Positions 1 through 8,613 of a DNA stretch of 44,220 nt are shown in pieces. Source of the stretch: Bhargavaea cecembensis (GTDB lineage: Bacteria > Bacillota > Bacilli > Bacillales_A > Planococcaceae); NCBI RefSeq assembly GCF_000826125.2, contig NZ_LN651373.1:342661-386880 (forward strand), read 5' to 3'. The position numbers and the translations under genes are program-made. Each line of letters starts with the position of its first letter. Position 1 is the stretch's first letter. Under the pieces are notes generated by a model. The model had not been told where the DNA came from. It saw only the letters and a list, made by a program, of their open reading frames with translations, and did not search any database.

Positions 1-27
1 CCCGCTCCGCCCCACCTCGTCCCCCCA

Positions 28-57
28 TTTACACACCCGCCCGCCGCATGTTATACT
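28..57 (+). promoter_or_regulatory. Candidate SigA promoter of the GntR gene
   Basis: A -35-like TTTACA (28-33) and a -10-like TATACT (52-57) are separated by 18 bp, about 45 bp before the start of the GntR-family gene. No clear operator palindrome was seen beside it. Inference from sequence only. Confidence 0.5.
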
Positions 58-100
58 CTCATTCGTCCAATCATCCTACAAATTTCGAGAGGTGAGGCAG

Positions 101-787
101 TTGACGGGGATTTCGAAGGCGAGCCGGTCGTCGCTCGTGGATCAGGTGGCGGGGCAGATGGAGGCGCTCATTGATTCGGGGAAGTGGCCGGTCGGGGAGC
201 GGATTCCGACGGAGATGGAGCTGGTCGACGAGTTTGACGTGAGCCGCAATACGCTTCGGGAGGCGGTCCGCGCGCTCGTTCATGCGGGTCTGCTGCAGTC
301 GAGGCAGGGGAGCGGCACTTATGTGTCTTCTTCGAGCGTGCTTGAGGCCGCCATCCGCAAGCGGGTGGACCGGGCCGATGTGCTCGAGACGCTCGAGGTG
401 CGGCATGCGCTTGAGCGGGAGGCGGCCCGGCTGGCGGCGATCCGGCGGTCCGGGGAGAACCTCGATGAGATGCGGGCGCTGCTGTCGGAGTGCCGGGCGG
501 CGATGGAAAGCGGGGACGGCCGGGCGTATCTGGCCGCTGACGCTGCGCTGCACAAGGCGGTCGTCCGGGCGTCCCATAATTCGGTGCTCGTCGATCTGTA
601 CGGCCATCTCGCCGATCCGCTCGCCGCGTCGATCCGGAATATCCTGGATGCCTCTTCAGACGAAAATATCCAATACCAGTACCACGACACGCTCATCGAC
701 GCCATTGCCGGCCGGAATCCGGACCGGGCGATGGCGGCGGTCAACGAATACATCACGCAGTTCAAACAAACACAGATTCAGCAATAA
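101..787 (+). CDS. GntR family (FadR subfamily) transcriptional regulator
   Basis: DNA-binding repressor or activator, probably ligand-responsive and acting on the adjacent transporter. The N-terminal third is a GntR winged helix (GEWxxGxRIPTE-like segment, then the DVSRNTLREAVRAL recognition helix and RQGSGTYV wing). The C-terminal part is an FCD all-helical domain, with Asp/His positions around DAALHKAVVRASHN and YHDTLIDAI that in this family hold a metal ion. The TTG at 101 is preferred because GAGAGG (87-92) lies 8 bp upstream; an in-frame GTG at 92 would place this site inside the gene. The MFS gene starts 13 bp after the stop, so the pair is probably one operon. The effector cannot be deduced. 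Confidence 0.88.
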   Translation: MTGISKASRSSLVDQVAGQMEALIDSGKWPVGERIPTEMELVDEFDVSRNTLREAVRALVHAGLLQSRQGSGTYVSSSSVLEAAIRKRVDRADVLETLEVRHALEREAARLAAIRRSGENLDEMRALLSECRAAMESGDGRAYLAADAALHKAVVRASHNSVLVDLYGHLADPLAASIRNILDASSDENIQYQYHDTLIDAIAGRNPDRAMAAVNEYITQFKQTQIQQ

Positions 788-800
788 ATGGAGGCACAGC

Positions 801-2024
801 ATGAGGGTACAACAACAAGACTTACTGCAACCAACTGAACAAAAAGTAAAAATGATCGCGAGCGCAGAGATGCTGTTCATTTTCCTGGCGATCATCAGCG
901 TCGCGATGAACCTGCGGGCGCCGCTCACGTCGGTCGGCCCGCTCGTCGCCGAAATCCGGACGAGCCTCGGCATTTCAAGCCTCGCCGCCGGGTTCCTGAC
1001 GACTTTGCCGCTGCTGGCATTCGCCGTCCTGTCGCCGTTCGCGCCGAAACTCGCCCGGCGGTTCGGCATGGAGACGACGCTGTTCTTCGCGTCGATCATC
1101 CTGACGGCGGGAATCTTCCTCAGGATGATCGCCGGCACGGGCACGCTGTTCACCGGGACGCTCTTCATCGGGCTCGGCATCGCGTTCGGCAACGTGCTCA
1201 TTCCGGGACTGATCAAGTCAAGCTTCCCGAATCACATCGGCGTCGTGACCGGGATCTATGCGGTATCGATGAACCTGTGCGCCGCGATCGCGTCCGGTCT
1301 CAGCGTCCCGGTGTCCGCCAAGCTCGGATGGAACGGCTCGCTCGGCTACTGGGGCTTCATTTCGCTTGCGGCGATCCTTGTTTTATTGCCCCGCGTGAAG
1401 CTGCGCCGGGGAGAGGCAGCTTCGGCGACGGCCGGCCAGCCGACCGCGAACCTCATGAAATCGCGGCTGGCGTGGAACGTCACGGTGTTCATGGGCCTCC
1501 AGTCGCTCATGTTCTACACGATCGTCGCGTGGCTGCCGGAAATCCTGAAAGAACAGGGCGTGACGGCAAGCGCGGCCGGCTGGATCCTGTCGCTCATGCA
1601 ATTCGCACTCATTCCGTTCACATTCATCATCCCGGTCATCGCCGGCAAGATGAAAAGTCAGATCCCGCTCGTCTGGGCGACCGCGGCGCTCTTCATCCTC
1701 GGAACGCTCGGCATCCTGACGGGGATCGGCGGCACCGCGCTCATGCCGGTGTGGGCCGTCCTGATCGGCATCGGCGGGGGCTCTGCATTCAGCCTCGCGA
1801 TGATGTTCTTCAACCTGCGCACCCGCAGCCCGCAGGAAGCATCGGAACTGTCGGGCATGGCCCAGTCGTTCGGCTACCTGCTCGCGGCGACCGGCCCGGC
1901 GCTGTTCGGCATTTTCCACGACGCCACCGGCAGCTGGACCTTGCCGCTCTGGATGCTCCTAGTCGTCTCGTTCATCATCCTCATCACAGGCCTCGTCTCA
2001 GGGCAGAACCGGCAAGTGCAATAA
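801..2024 (+). CDS. MFS transporter, CynX/NimT family
   Basis: Twelve-helix major facilitator of 407 aa in the cytoplasmic membrane. The first helix contains the conserved MNLRAPLTSVGPLV segment seen in CynX/YycB-type proteins, and the second half contains the family's LQSLMFYTIVAWLPEIL stretch. Members have been linked to cyanate, nitroimidazole or amino-acid-like substrates, so the substrate here is open. The ATG at 801 follows GGAGG (790-794) by 6 bp; a longer upstream reading frame overlaps the GntR gene in another frame and is not credible. It is probably co-transcribed with and regulated by the upstream GntR protein, and ends at a strong terminator. Confidence 0.88.
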   Translation: MRVQQQDLLQPTEQKVKMIASAEMLFIFLAIISVAMNLRAPLTSVGPLVAEIRTSLGISSLAAGFLTTLPLLAFAVLSPFAPKLARRFGMETTLFFASIILTAGIFLRMIAGTGTLFTGTLFIGLGIAFGNVLIPGLIKSSFPNHIGVVTGIYAVSMNLCAAIASGLSVPVSAKLGWNGSLGYWGFISLAAILVLLPRVKLRRGEAASATAGQPTANLMKSRLAWNVTVFMGLQSLMFYTIVAWLPEILKEQGVTASAAGWILSLMQFALIPFTFIIPVIAGKMKSQIPLVWATAALFILGTLGILTGIGGTALMPVWAVLIGIGGGSAFSLAMMFFNLRTRSPQEASELSGMAQSFGYLLAATGPALFGIFHDATGSWTLPLWMLLVVSFIILITGLVSGQNRQVQ

Positions 2025-2037
2025 CGGCTTTTACGAT

Positions 2038-2086
2038 AAGACCATCCGCGAACGGGGTTCCCGTGTGCGGATGGTCTTTCGCTTTT
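2038..2086 (+). terminator. Intrinsic terminator after the MFS gene
   Basis: Arms AAGACCATCCGC (2038-2049) and GCGGATGGTCTT (2067-2078) pair perfectly, with an inner ACGGG/CCCGT extension, followed by a T-rich tail. Confidence 0.85.
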
Positions 2087-2163
2087 GGGCGCGGTCCGCC
2101 TGCCGGTACGGCCCAATCCCTGTATAATGGCAGGAAAGACAATCGGTGAACGGAGGGCTTTTA

Positions 2164-3534
2164 ATGAATGAACAGGATTTGATGGATTACATCACGGCGG
2201 CGGTCGGGTTTTACGGCGTCGTCCCGCAGAAGAAAGTGGCGGAGCTTTATTCGAAGCAGGTCGGGGAGCTGAGCTATCCGGAGCTCCGGGAGTTTGTGGC
2301 AAGGGAGAAGGCCGGTCTCCGGGAGCGGGGCGTTTGCCTCGAGGGGACGCTGTTCGTGCACCGGCAGATCCATGAGGGCGGCAAGACCGACGAGTACACC
2401 GGGGCCGCTCACGGCAAGCGGTATTTCGTTCCGGAGAAGGAGGAGCTTCTGCGCTACTCGGACGAGTCGTATGTCGAGGAGACCGAACAGGCGGCGGCTT
2501 TGAAGACGTACGCGAAAGAGGAACTCGGCTATGACGACGGCCGGGTGAATGAACTGTTTCAGGCAGTGAAGGAGGCGTCGCGGAAAATCGGCGTTGCCGG
2601 GGAGATCGATCTGATGGGCGTCCTGTCGGAAGACCGGTTCCGGGCGGACGAGGAGCAGGACCATCAGCAGCTGAGGCAGATGGCGGCGATCATGCTGAAC
2701 CATATGCGGAGCTGGGCGCACCGCGGCCACACGGGGGCGGAACTCGGTGAAGGGGTGCTGGCCCGCGGCAGGCTTCCGGAACTGGACCCGCGGTCGGAGG
2801 AAATCGCCGACTACATCGCAGCGGCCACTCATCTGTATGGCGTCGTACCGGCCGGCAAAGTGGCGGAGATCTATAATGAACAGAACGGTGCGGACCTCCG
2901 GGCGGCCGACCTGATGGACATGCTGGAAGATCCGGGCTTCGCCGAGTGGATCGACCGGAAATTCGTCTTCGTCAAAGGGCGGGAGTTCGTCGATGAAGTT
3001 ATTGAGGAAGAGGGGGAGCTCGATTATTACCGGGCGCGTGCCAACGGGAAACCGTACTACGTGCCGCCGAAAGAGGAGCTCCTCCGCTACGCGAACGCCA
3101 ACTACTACGAGGAGACGCCGCAGGTCGCGGCATTCCGGAAATACGCGAAGCGGCATTTCTTCCCGGGAGATGAAGCCGGGCTCGAAAACTGGGTCGACAC
3201 GGCGCATTTCTACATCACGGCAGAGCCGGCACCGACGAAGGCCATGTCGGCGCTTCTCGAAGACGCCGGCGCCATCCCGAGCGAACAGCAGCTCATGGAG
3301 ATTTTCCCGCTGTACGTGGAAATGTCGAACAACACGAGGATTTGGGAAAACCGGGGCCACACCCCGAACGAACTGGCCGGCGCCGGTCCGGTGAACCGCT
3401 TTGCCGGAAGCCGCATGCCTTCATTTGAAGCACCACCCGTGCATCCCGTCACCGTCCAGAAAATCGGCCGCAACGACCCGTGCCCGTGCGGAAGCGGGAA
3501 GAAGTATAAAAAGTGCTGCGGGAAGGCGCAGTGA
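2164..3534 (+). CDS. SEC-C motif protein with internal duplication
   Basis: Soluble protein of 456 aa ending in a SEC-C zinc-binding motif ([17 protein letters not shown]), as on SecA and on many YecA-type proteins; the motif usually binds zinc and contacts ribosome or protein partners. The body is two copies of a roughly 210-residue unit. Each begins with a DYIxAAxxxYGVVPxxKVAExYxxQ segment (residues ~8 and ~216), then a YxVPxKEELLRY segment (~90 and ~298) and an RGHT segment. The ATG at 2164 follows GGAGG (2152-2156); an in-frame GTG at 2146 would include the ribosome site. TATAAT at 2119-2124 may be its -10 box. It stands alone and its role is unknown. Confidence 0.8.
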   Translation: MNEQDLMDYITAAVGFYGVVPQKKVAELYSKQVGELSYPELREFVAREKAGLRERGVCLEGTLFVHRQIHEGGKTDEYTGAAHGKRYFVPEKEELLRYSDESYVEETEQAAALKTYAKEELGYDDGRVNELFQAVKEASRKIGVAGEIDLMGVLSEDRFRADEEQDHQQLRQMAAIMLNHMRSWAHRGHTGAELGEGVLARGRLPELDPRSEEIADYIAAATHLYGVVPAGKVAEIYNEQNGADLRAADLMDMLEDPGFAEWIDRKFVFVKGREFVDEVIEEEGELDYYRARANGKPYYVPPKEELLRYANANYYEETPQVAAFRKYAKRHFFPGDEAGLENWVDTAHFYITAEPAPTKAMSALLEDAGAIPSEQQLMEIFPLYVEMSNNTRIWENRGHTPNELAGAGPVNRFAGSRMPSFEAPPVHPVTVQKIGRNDPCPCGSGKKYKKCCGKAQ

Positions 3535-3611
3535 GCCGGCGGGATAGTTAAAACCTCCCGATTCGGGGAAAGGGATAGGTAACAAGCTGTTCTTTCAGAG
3601 GAGGAGATCGG

Positions 3612-4127
3612 GTGAGGATTCGGAAGGTGGATTTTTTTCACGGCGCACTGACGAACGTATTGCTGAACAAGGGATTTGAAGTGTCGATTCTCGAAGGACA
3701 TCCGGAAGGCGTATACAAGCTCAAGCGGGACGGCGAAGAATTCGTCGTGTATTCCAAGTACCTGTCGGCGCCTTCGTCGAAGCGGAAAGAAAAATCGATC
3801 CGGTGGTCGTTCTCATTCCGGCCGGAAGAAGTGGCGCGGATCCGGGAGCTGGACGATGAATTCGGAAACTGCCACGTGGCGATCGTCGGATCGTACGGCA
3901 ACCGCCCCGGCGGCGAACTGATCGTCCTCGACATGGACGAGCTGACCCGCTGCATCGGCGGACTGGAGCTTCATGAAAGCTACTGGATCGTCGTGCTGCG
4001 GCGGAAACACTACCGCACCCGCGTATACGGCAACGCCCTAAAGCGGAGCGAAGCGTTCATCCCGAAAATGAAAGTCATGGGCGTGCACGTGGACGAAGGC
4101 GCCCTGGAAGGCGAAGTTCTGGAATAA
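3612..4127 (+). CDS. Hypothetical protein, 171 aa
   Basis: I do not recognise this family. It is a soluble, mixed alpha/beta protein rich in charged residues, with no signal peptide or membrane segment. Mid-protein it has an [15 protein letters not shown] stretch followed by an [19 protein letters not shown] region and a basic [11 protein letters not shown] segment, which could suggest a small nucleic-acid-associated fold, but that is weak. The GTG start at 3612 follows AGAGGAGGAG (3597-3606) by 5 bp. It is monocistronic, ended by a perfect hairpin and followed by the 21-bp repeat arrays. Confidence 0.7.
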   Translation: MRIRKVDFFHGALTNVLLNKGFEVSILEGHPEGVYKLKRDGEEFVVYSKYLSAPSSKRKEKSIRWSFSFRPEEVARIRELDDEFGNCHVAIVGSYGNRPGGELIVLDMDELTRCIGGLELHESYWIVVLRRKHYRTRVYGNALKRSEAFIPKMKVMGVHVDEGALEGEVLE

Positions 4128-4135
4128 CCAAAGGA

Positions 4136-4162
4136 AAAGCACCCGCCGTGGCGGGTGCTTTC
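4136..4162 (+). terminator. Intrinsic terminator after the 171-aa gene
   Basis: Perfect inverted repeat AAAGCACCCGCC (4136-4147) and GGCGGGTGCTTT (4150-4161) with a 2-nt centre; the near-palindrome could work in both directions. Confidence 0.85.
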
Positions 4163-4191
4163 GTATTGGAACGGATTTCGCGGTGTGGGGT

Positions 4192-4317
4192 GGGTGTTAA
4201 CTTTGGGCGTGCGGGTGTCACGTTTGGGCGAGCGAGTGTTAACTTTCGCAGGGTGAGTATCAACTTTAGAGTTTCAGTATTGGTGAGTGAGTGGGCGTTA
4301 AGGCTCGAATAGTGAGT
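4192..4317 (+). repeat. 21-bp repeat array 1, GAGT type, plus orientation
   Basis: Four clear 21-bp units start at 4192, 4213, 4234 and 4255, with the pattern GRGTGTTAACTTTGGGCGNGC and some variation; two degenerate units follow to 4317. It begins about 30 bp after the terminator of the upstream plus-strand gene. No coding potential is credible here. Confidence 0.8.
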
Positions 4318-4342
4318 GAGTTTACATAATCCTGGGGGGGAT

Positions 4343-4489
4343 CGTGAAATGTTGTGTATCTGGGTCGAAACGTTGTGTATCTAGGTTGAAACGTTAATTT
4401 GCTAGGCTGAGACGTTAATTTGCTGAACTGAAACGTTAATTAGCTAGGCTGAGACGTTAATTTGCTGAGCTGAGACGTTAATTATCTAG
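4343..4489 (+). repeat. 21-bp repeat array 2, seven units
   Basis: Seven consecutive units of exactly 21 bp start at 4343, 4364, 4385, 4406, 4427, 4448 and 4469. Each has the core GAAACGTTAATTTGCT or GAGACGTTAATTTGCT with drift. The GAG-N2-GTTAA-TTT order resembles array 1, so the two probably share an origin. Confidence 0.85.
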
Positions 4490-4558
4490 GGACCCAGACG
4501 CCGCAATTTGAAACGGCGTCAGCCGACACCCAAGCAATCAGAAGGGGAGAAGGCACCC

Positions 4559-4833
4559 ACTCGCTGTGGATTGCCACCGGCTCGGCGTCGAAAGGTCCTC
4601 ACTCGGGCTTGAAAGCTGCCGACTCGGACCCGATTGCCGCCCACTCACATCCGGAAGAGGCATGCCGTGTCAAATTGCGGCTCACTCGCGTACCAAAGCG
4701 GCTTACTCGCGCCGAATTGCGGCTCACTCGGACCCCAAAGCGGCTCACTCGCGCCGAATTGCGGCTTACTCGGGTCCCAAAGCGGCTCACTCGCAGTCCA
4801 AAGCGGCTCACTCGTCCCTCAAAGCGCCCACTC
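4559..4833 (-). repeat. 21-bp repeat array 3, GAGT type, minus orientation
   Basis: About thirteen boxes reading GAGT on the minus strand (ACTC on plus) occur at 4559, 4580 (variant), 4601, 4622, 4643, 4684, 4705, 4726, 4747, 4768, 4789, 4810 and 4830, nearly all 21 bp apart. The minus-strand unit is GAGTGAGCCGCTTTGG plus 5 variable bases; AATTC replaces AAAGC in some units. The array lies downstream of the 3' end of ykoC and reads in the same direction. Several frames stay open across it only because 21 is a multiple of 3. Confidence 0.85.
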
Positions 4834-4910
4834 ACTTTTTCACTCTCCCACACCCCAAATCTCTCACCCGCCCCAAAGGCATCAAACCCTCTCACCACGC
4901 CCTAAACCCC

Positions 4911-5696
4911 TCACCCGCTCCCCAGCAAGAATCCGCTGCTTTCCCCCATGACCACCCCAGCCACGCAACTCCCCACAAGCAGCAGGAGAAAGACGCCGGC
5001 GAGGGCGAGGTCCGTAGCTCTCAGCTCCACGGGGCGGTGAAATTCACTACGCGGTTCGCCGGTGAATCCACGGGCTTCCATGGCGAAGGCGGTGCGTTCG
5101 GCTTTGCGGACGGCGCCGGCGAGCATCGGGATGAGGAGGCGGCGCATGCCGAGGGCGCGCTGCCACCATCGTTTGCCTTCGTCGGCGCCGCGAAGCCGCT
5201 GGGCCTGACGGATCTGCACCAGTTCGTCTTTCAATACCGGGAGGAACTGGTAGCTGACCATCGTGCCGTAGGCGAGTTTCGGCGGGAGTCGGAGTTGCTG
5301 CATGAGGCTCATGACGAATGTGACCGGATCGGTGGTGAGGGCGAACAGCAGCGAGAGGCTGGAGAAGGCCATCACTCGGAAGGTGAGGGACCAGGCGCGC
5401 GCCCATTGTTCGTCGGTCACGTCGATGCCGAGGAAGGAGCCGATGATTTCTCCGCCGGTGTCGGCGCCGAAGACGAGTGTGGTCCACAGGTAGCCGGCGG
5501 CGCCGAGCGTGAACGGGAGCATCATGAGCGCCCACAGTTTCCAGTTGATCCGGCTGGCCGCCGCTTGAAACACGAGGATGCCGATCCAGAAGAGGAGGGG
5601 CGTCCACGGGTTGAAGAAGAAGGCCATCGTGAGCATCGCGATGATGACGACGAGAAACTTCACCGACGGGTTCATGTCATGCAAGAGCCGGCTCAA
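4911..5696 (-). CDS. ykoC: ECF transporter transmembrane component YkoC (EcfT)
   Basis: Energy-coupling T-component of the thiamine-precursor ECF transporter; it couples the YkoD ATPase to the S-component YkoE in the cytoplasmic membrane. The protein (261 aa) has about five hydrophobic helices, and in the C-terminal cytoplasmic part the Ala-Arg-Gly type coupling signatures (QRLRGADEG region and AMEARGFTGE). A TTG start at 5696 is chosen because AAAGGAG lies 9 bp upstream; it overlaps the end of ykoD by 20 bp, giving translational coupling. An in-frame ATG at 5675 lacks a ribosome site. It is the last gene of ykoFEDC. Confidence 0.9.
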   Translation of the reverse strand: MSRLLHDMNPSVKFLVVIIAMLTMAFFFNPWTPLLFWIGILVFQAAASRINWKLWALMMLPFTLGAAGYLWTTLVFGADTGGEIIGSFLGIDVTDEQWARAWSLTFRVMAFSSLSLLFALTTDPVTFVMSLMQQLRLPPKLAYGTMVSYQFLPVLKDELVQIRQAQRLRGADEGKRWWQRALGMRRLLIPMLAGAVRKAERTAFAMEARGFTGEPRSEFHRPVELRATDLALAGVFLLLLVGSCVAGVVMGESSGFLLGSG

Positions 5697-7104
5697 GGCG
5701 GGTCGCTCCTTTCGGCGGGATCAAATGATGGTCGGCGAGAAGTGCGGAATCCGCCCAGATGTCCGCGGCCTTGAATTTGCCGGTGAGCCGGCCGTCTTTG
5801 ATCAGCAAGACCGAGTCGGCGATGGCGGCGGCGAATTCCATGTCGTGTGTGATGATGAGGAACGTCACTCCTTCACGCCGCCTTTCGTCAATCAGGCCGA
5901 ACAGCTCAAGAAGGGCGGCGGCGTCCTGGCCGGAGGTCGGTTCGTCCATGATGATGACCGGCCGGTTGTCCGCGAGCATGGCGCCGATCGCCACGCGCCG
6001 CTTTTGTCCGTGGGAGACGGAGAACGGGTGGGCGTCCGCGATTTCGTCGAGCCGGAGGCGTTCCATCAGATCATCGATGCGCTCTGCGGAGGCGATTCCG
6101 GAGAAGGCGAGTTCGTCGCGGACCGACTCGGTCAGGAACAGGAATTCCGGCGATTGGGGCACGTAGCCGACGCCGGGCGCCTTGATCGCCCCGCTTGATT
6201 TATAGATGCCGCAGAGCGCTTTCGCGAGTGTTGATTTGCCGCTGCCGTTCGGGCCGGCGATGACGGCGACTTCGCCCTGGTCCAGTCCGAATGACAGCGG
6301 GGCGAGGATCTGTTTGTCTTTGATCGTCACTGAAAGTCCGTCCACACCGAGCACGGGTCCCGGCCCGGCAGCGGGCGGCCGTTCCGGGAACCGGACGGGC
6401 GGTTTCGGCGAGAACGGCCGGTCTCCGGTGAGCCGTCCGTCCGGTCCGAGTTGGAGTTCCCGGTCGAAAAACCGGTGCCACAGGTCAAGCCGGTGTTCCA
6501 CCGCGACGACGGTGAGGCCGGTCTGTTTCTGCAGATGGTCCAGCCACCGGACGAGTTCCTCGGCGGTGAGCGGGTCGAGATGGGCGAGCGGTTCGTCGAG
6601 GAGCAGCGCGTCCGGCTCCATGACGAGCGCACAGGCGGTCGCAATGCGCTGTTTCTGCCCGCCTGACAGGTTCTGGATGACCGAGTGACGGAAGCCGGAA
6701 AGACCGGTGAGTTCCAGCACGTCCGTGATCCGGCGCTCCATCTCGGCCCTCGATACATGCAGGTTCTCAAGTGTGAAGGCGAGCTCCTCCTCGACGGTCG
6801 GCATGCAGAACTGCGAGTCGGGGTCCTGAAAGACGGTCGCGACGAGCCGGTTGATCTCGCCCGGATGCCAATCCTCCGACGGCCGGCCGAACAAGGAAAG
6901 GCCGCCCGACACGAAACCGTCGCAGTTCGCCGGGTACAGGCGGTTGAGCAAGAAAAGAAGCGTACTTTTGCCGCAGCCGCTCGGTCCGGACAGGACGACC
7001 CGCTCGCCGCGTTTGATTTCAAACGAAAGATCGGTGAGCGTGTTCCCCCCGTCATCCGGGAACCGGAACGACATGCGGTCGAGTGCGAAAATGGACTCAG
7101 ACAC
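5677..7104 (-). CDS. ykoD: ECF transporter ATPase YkoD, two fused ABC domains
   Basis: ATP-hydrolysing component of the Yko ECF transporter, 475 aa, close to the roughly 490 aa of the B. subtilis protein. Two ABC domains in tandem are visible. Domain 1 has Walker A GPSGCGKST, signature LSGGQ and Walker B ALLLDEP. Domain 2 has Walker A GPNGSGKST, a VSHGQ signature and Walker B VIIMDEP with the switch histidine in ITHD. The GTG start at 7104 follows AGGGGGAGG and overlaps ykoE by 8 bp; a longer reading frame to 7200 runs back into ykoE and is unlikely. Confidence 0.93.
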   Translation of the reverse strand: MSESIFALDRMSFRFPDDGGNTLTDLSFEIKRGERVVLSGPSGCGKSTLLFLLNRLYPANCDGFVSGGLSLFGRPSEDWHPGEINRLVATVFQDPDSQFCMPTVEEELAFTLENLHVSRAEMERRITDVLELTGLSGFRHSVIQNLSGGQKQRIATACALVMEPDALLLDEPLAHLDPLTAEELVRWLDHLQKQTGLTVVAVEHRLDLWHRFFDRELQLGPDGRLTGDRPFSPKPPVRFPERPPAAGPGPVLGVDGLSVTIKDKQILAPLSFGLDQGEVAVIAGPNGSGKSTLAKALCGIYKSSGAIKAPGVGYVPQSPEFLFLTESVRDELAFSGIASAERIDDLMERLRLDEIADAHPFSVSHGQKRRVAIGAMLADNRPVIIMDEPTSGQDAAALLELFGLIDERRREGVTFLIITHDMEFAAAIADSVLLIKDGRLTGKFKAADIWADSALLADHHLIPPKGATRLEPALA

Positions 7105-7678
7105 GGGCCTCCCCCTTGCCGGCCCGGGAAATGGCGTAGCCGCGGAGTGCACCGGTCGCGAGCAAGCCGTCCGCGAGGTATTTGCCTCCGACGCCGGCAA
7201 TGAGGATGCCGCTCATCACGCGGAGTCCGAGCATGATCAGGACGAACTTCGGATCAAGCGCCGCGTAGCCGGAGACGAAATAGCCGTAGACGAAGCTGAA
7301 CACGGCGGAGCCGGCGCCCGCGAGCATCATGACGGGAAGGTTGAACCGCTTGTAGCCGGTCGCCGCGAAAGCCGCTTCCGCACCGAGCCCCTGGATGATT
7401 CCGGACAGGATGAGGCGCGGACCGGCGCCGTTTCCGAGCAGGACTTCGATGATCGCGGCGAGCGTTTCGGGCAGGAAGGCGGCGCCGGGCTTCCGGATGA
7501 TCGCCATGCAGAGGATCGAGACGATGAACCAGATGCCGAACATCCACTCGTAGGCGAGCGGCCCGATGAGCCCCGACCAGATATTGCCGAGATGGACGAA
7601 GACGAGGTAGACGATGCCGAAGACGACGCCGAACAGCGACATGAGGATGATTTCCTTCAGCTTCCATGATTTCATCAT
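7097..7678 (-). CDS. ykoE: ECF transporter S-component YkoE (thiamine/HMP)
   Basis: Substrate-capture membrane subunit, 193 aa with about six hydrophobic helices, matching the YkoE family length and pattern (KEIILMSLFGVVFGIVYLVF at the start, GLGAEAAFAATGYKRFN mid-protein). Together with YkoD and YkoC it imports thiamine or its hydroxymethylpyrimidine moiety. Its start overlaps the stop of ykoF as ATGA, with GGAGGTG upstream as ribosome site. Confidence 0.92.
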   Translation of the reverse strand: MMKSWKLKEIILMSLFGVVFGIVYLVFVHLGNIWSGLIGPLAYEWMFGIWFIVSILCMAIIRKPGAAFLPETLAAIIEVLLGNGAGPRLILSGIIQGLGAEAAFAATGYKRFNLPVMMLAGAGSAVFSFVYGYFVSGYAALDPKFVLIMLGLRVMSGILIAGVGGKYLADGLLATGALRGYAISRAGKGEARV

Positions 7679-8271
7679 CGGCCGGCACCTCCGTGGGATG
7701 GGCTGTTCACGCTCATCGAGACGGTCATGACGAGGTGGCGGTGCTCATCCGAGCGGGCGTTCGTGAACGCTTCTTCGTAGAAGTCAAATACATCGTGGAT
7801 ATCTCCGTGGATGCCGCTCGCGTAATGCATCGATTCGTTGAAGACGCCGCGTTCCTTCGCCCGGTCGACTTCCCGGTAGATGACTGACATGTAGTCCGGG
7901 TTGTTCATCGGATAAAGCGCGAACTGCGAGGAGACGTACTGCCGGGTCTCGTCCCGGTTCAGCAGTTCGTCCGGCTTGTCGAGAAACGCGTCCCCCGCCG
8001 AATCTCCCGGGCAGCCGGCCGAGAACGTGCCGTTCAGTGCGACATGCACGCCGGTTTTTGCCGCATGCAGCGTGATCGCCTTGGCGACATTGAACACATG
8101 CGCCTGCTTGCCGCGGATGACCGTCGATACGTCGTCGGTATGCATCCAGACGGCGGATGTGTCGGTTTCCTTCAGTGCGCCGGTGATCACGTCGACGAAG
8201 CCGTCCGTCATCGGGTTGAGCGTGAAACGGAACCCGGTGATCGGGCTCATTCCGCATTGCAGTTGATCCAT
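7675..8271 (-). CDS. ykoF: Thiamine/HMP-binding protein YkoF
   Basis: Soluble ligand-binding protein, 198 aa, first gene of ykoFEDC. The YkoF family has two ACT-like repeats and binds thiamine/HMP. Both halves are recognisable: a repeat starting GFRFTLNPMTDGFVDVI with a following WMHTDDVST motif, and a second starting SQFALYPMNNPDYMSVI with HYASGIHGD. The ATG at 8271 follows AAGGGGGA by a good distance; an upstream in-frame start at 8301 falls in the terminator of the leader. Expression is controlled by the TPP riboswitch upstream. Confidence 0.92.
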   Translation of the reverse strand: MDQLQCGMSPITGFRFTLNPMTDGFVDVITGALKETDTSAVWMHTDDVSTVIRGKQAHVFNVAKAITLHAAKTGVHVALNGTFSAGCPGDSAGDAFLDKPDELLNRDETRQYVSSQFALYPMNNPDYMSVIYREVDRAKERGVFNESMHYASGIHGDIHDVFDFYEEAFTNARSDEHRHLVMTVSMSVNSPSHGGAGR

Positions 8272-8301
8272 GTTGATTTCCCCCTTGTTGAAAATGAACA
8301 C

Positions 8302-8330
8302 AAAAAAGCCGCATCCGCGAAGATGCAGCT
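8302..8330 (-). terminator. Riboswitch-controlled attenuator of ykoFEDC
   Basis: On the minus strand AGCTGCATC (8330-8322) pairs with GGATGCGGCT (8316-8307), followed by six T. It lies between the TPP aptamer and the ykoF start, the usual position of the terminator formed when TPP is bound. Confidence 0.85.
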
Positions 8331-8380
8331 GAGATTTCTGAAAGCCGTGCGAACACTAAAGCAGGCGCATTGAAATCCGC

Positions 8381-8472
8381 CGCACTTCCTCACGCAGGTC
8401 CTAACCTGTTCGAGTCCAAAGGGATCGGAGCAGTCGCTCGCATCTCAGCCCAAAACGGGCACCCCCAGCGCA
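8381..8472 (-). ncRNA. TPP riboswitch (THI element) controlling ykoFEDC
   Basis: Read on the minus strand, the leader has the THI-box order: GGGGTGCCCG, then GGCTGAGATG, then CCCTTTGGACTCGAAC, then AGGTTAGGACCTGCGTGAGGA. The P1 helix can form between TGCGCT (8472-8467) and AGTGCG (8386-8381). A terminator follows 50 bp downstream, so excess thiamine pyrophosphate should stop transcription of the transporter. Identification is by motif order, not by a covariance search. Confidence 0.9.
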
Positions 8473-8521
8473 GAAAACGGTATGCAGTTTTTTCGTGCAG
8501 GCGGGATTTCCCGCCGCTCAT

Positions 8522-8550
8522 AGTGTAGGTGATTGGCCCGGAGAAGGCAA
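8522..8550 (-). promoter_or_regulatory. Candidate promoter of ykoFEDC
   Basis: Minus-strand TTGCCT (8550-8545), 17-bp spacer, TACACT (8527-8522), about 45 bp before the TPP aptamer. It partly faces the TATAAT at 8558-8563 of the divergent DUF2971 gene. Confidence 0.45.
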
Positions 8551-8613
8551 GCCCCTTTATAATCGGGTATAGAAAAGCGAGCCGCCAGACTGAGCCAGCC
8601 GGAGGGATATCCT

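Noticed and set aside
2161..3360. Long minus-strand open frame (399 codons) opposite the SEC-C gene
   Set aside because: It is antisense to a gene with clear motifs and a ribosome site; long shadow frames are common at this GC content.
4343..4833. CRISPR array for the 21-bp repeats
   Set aside because: There are no unique spacers of constant length; the interior drifts rather than alternating repeat and spacer, and no cas genes are present.
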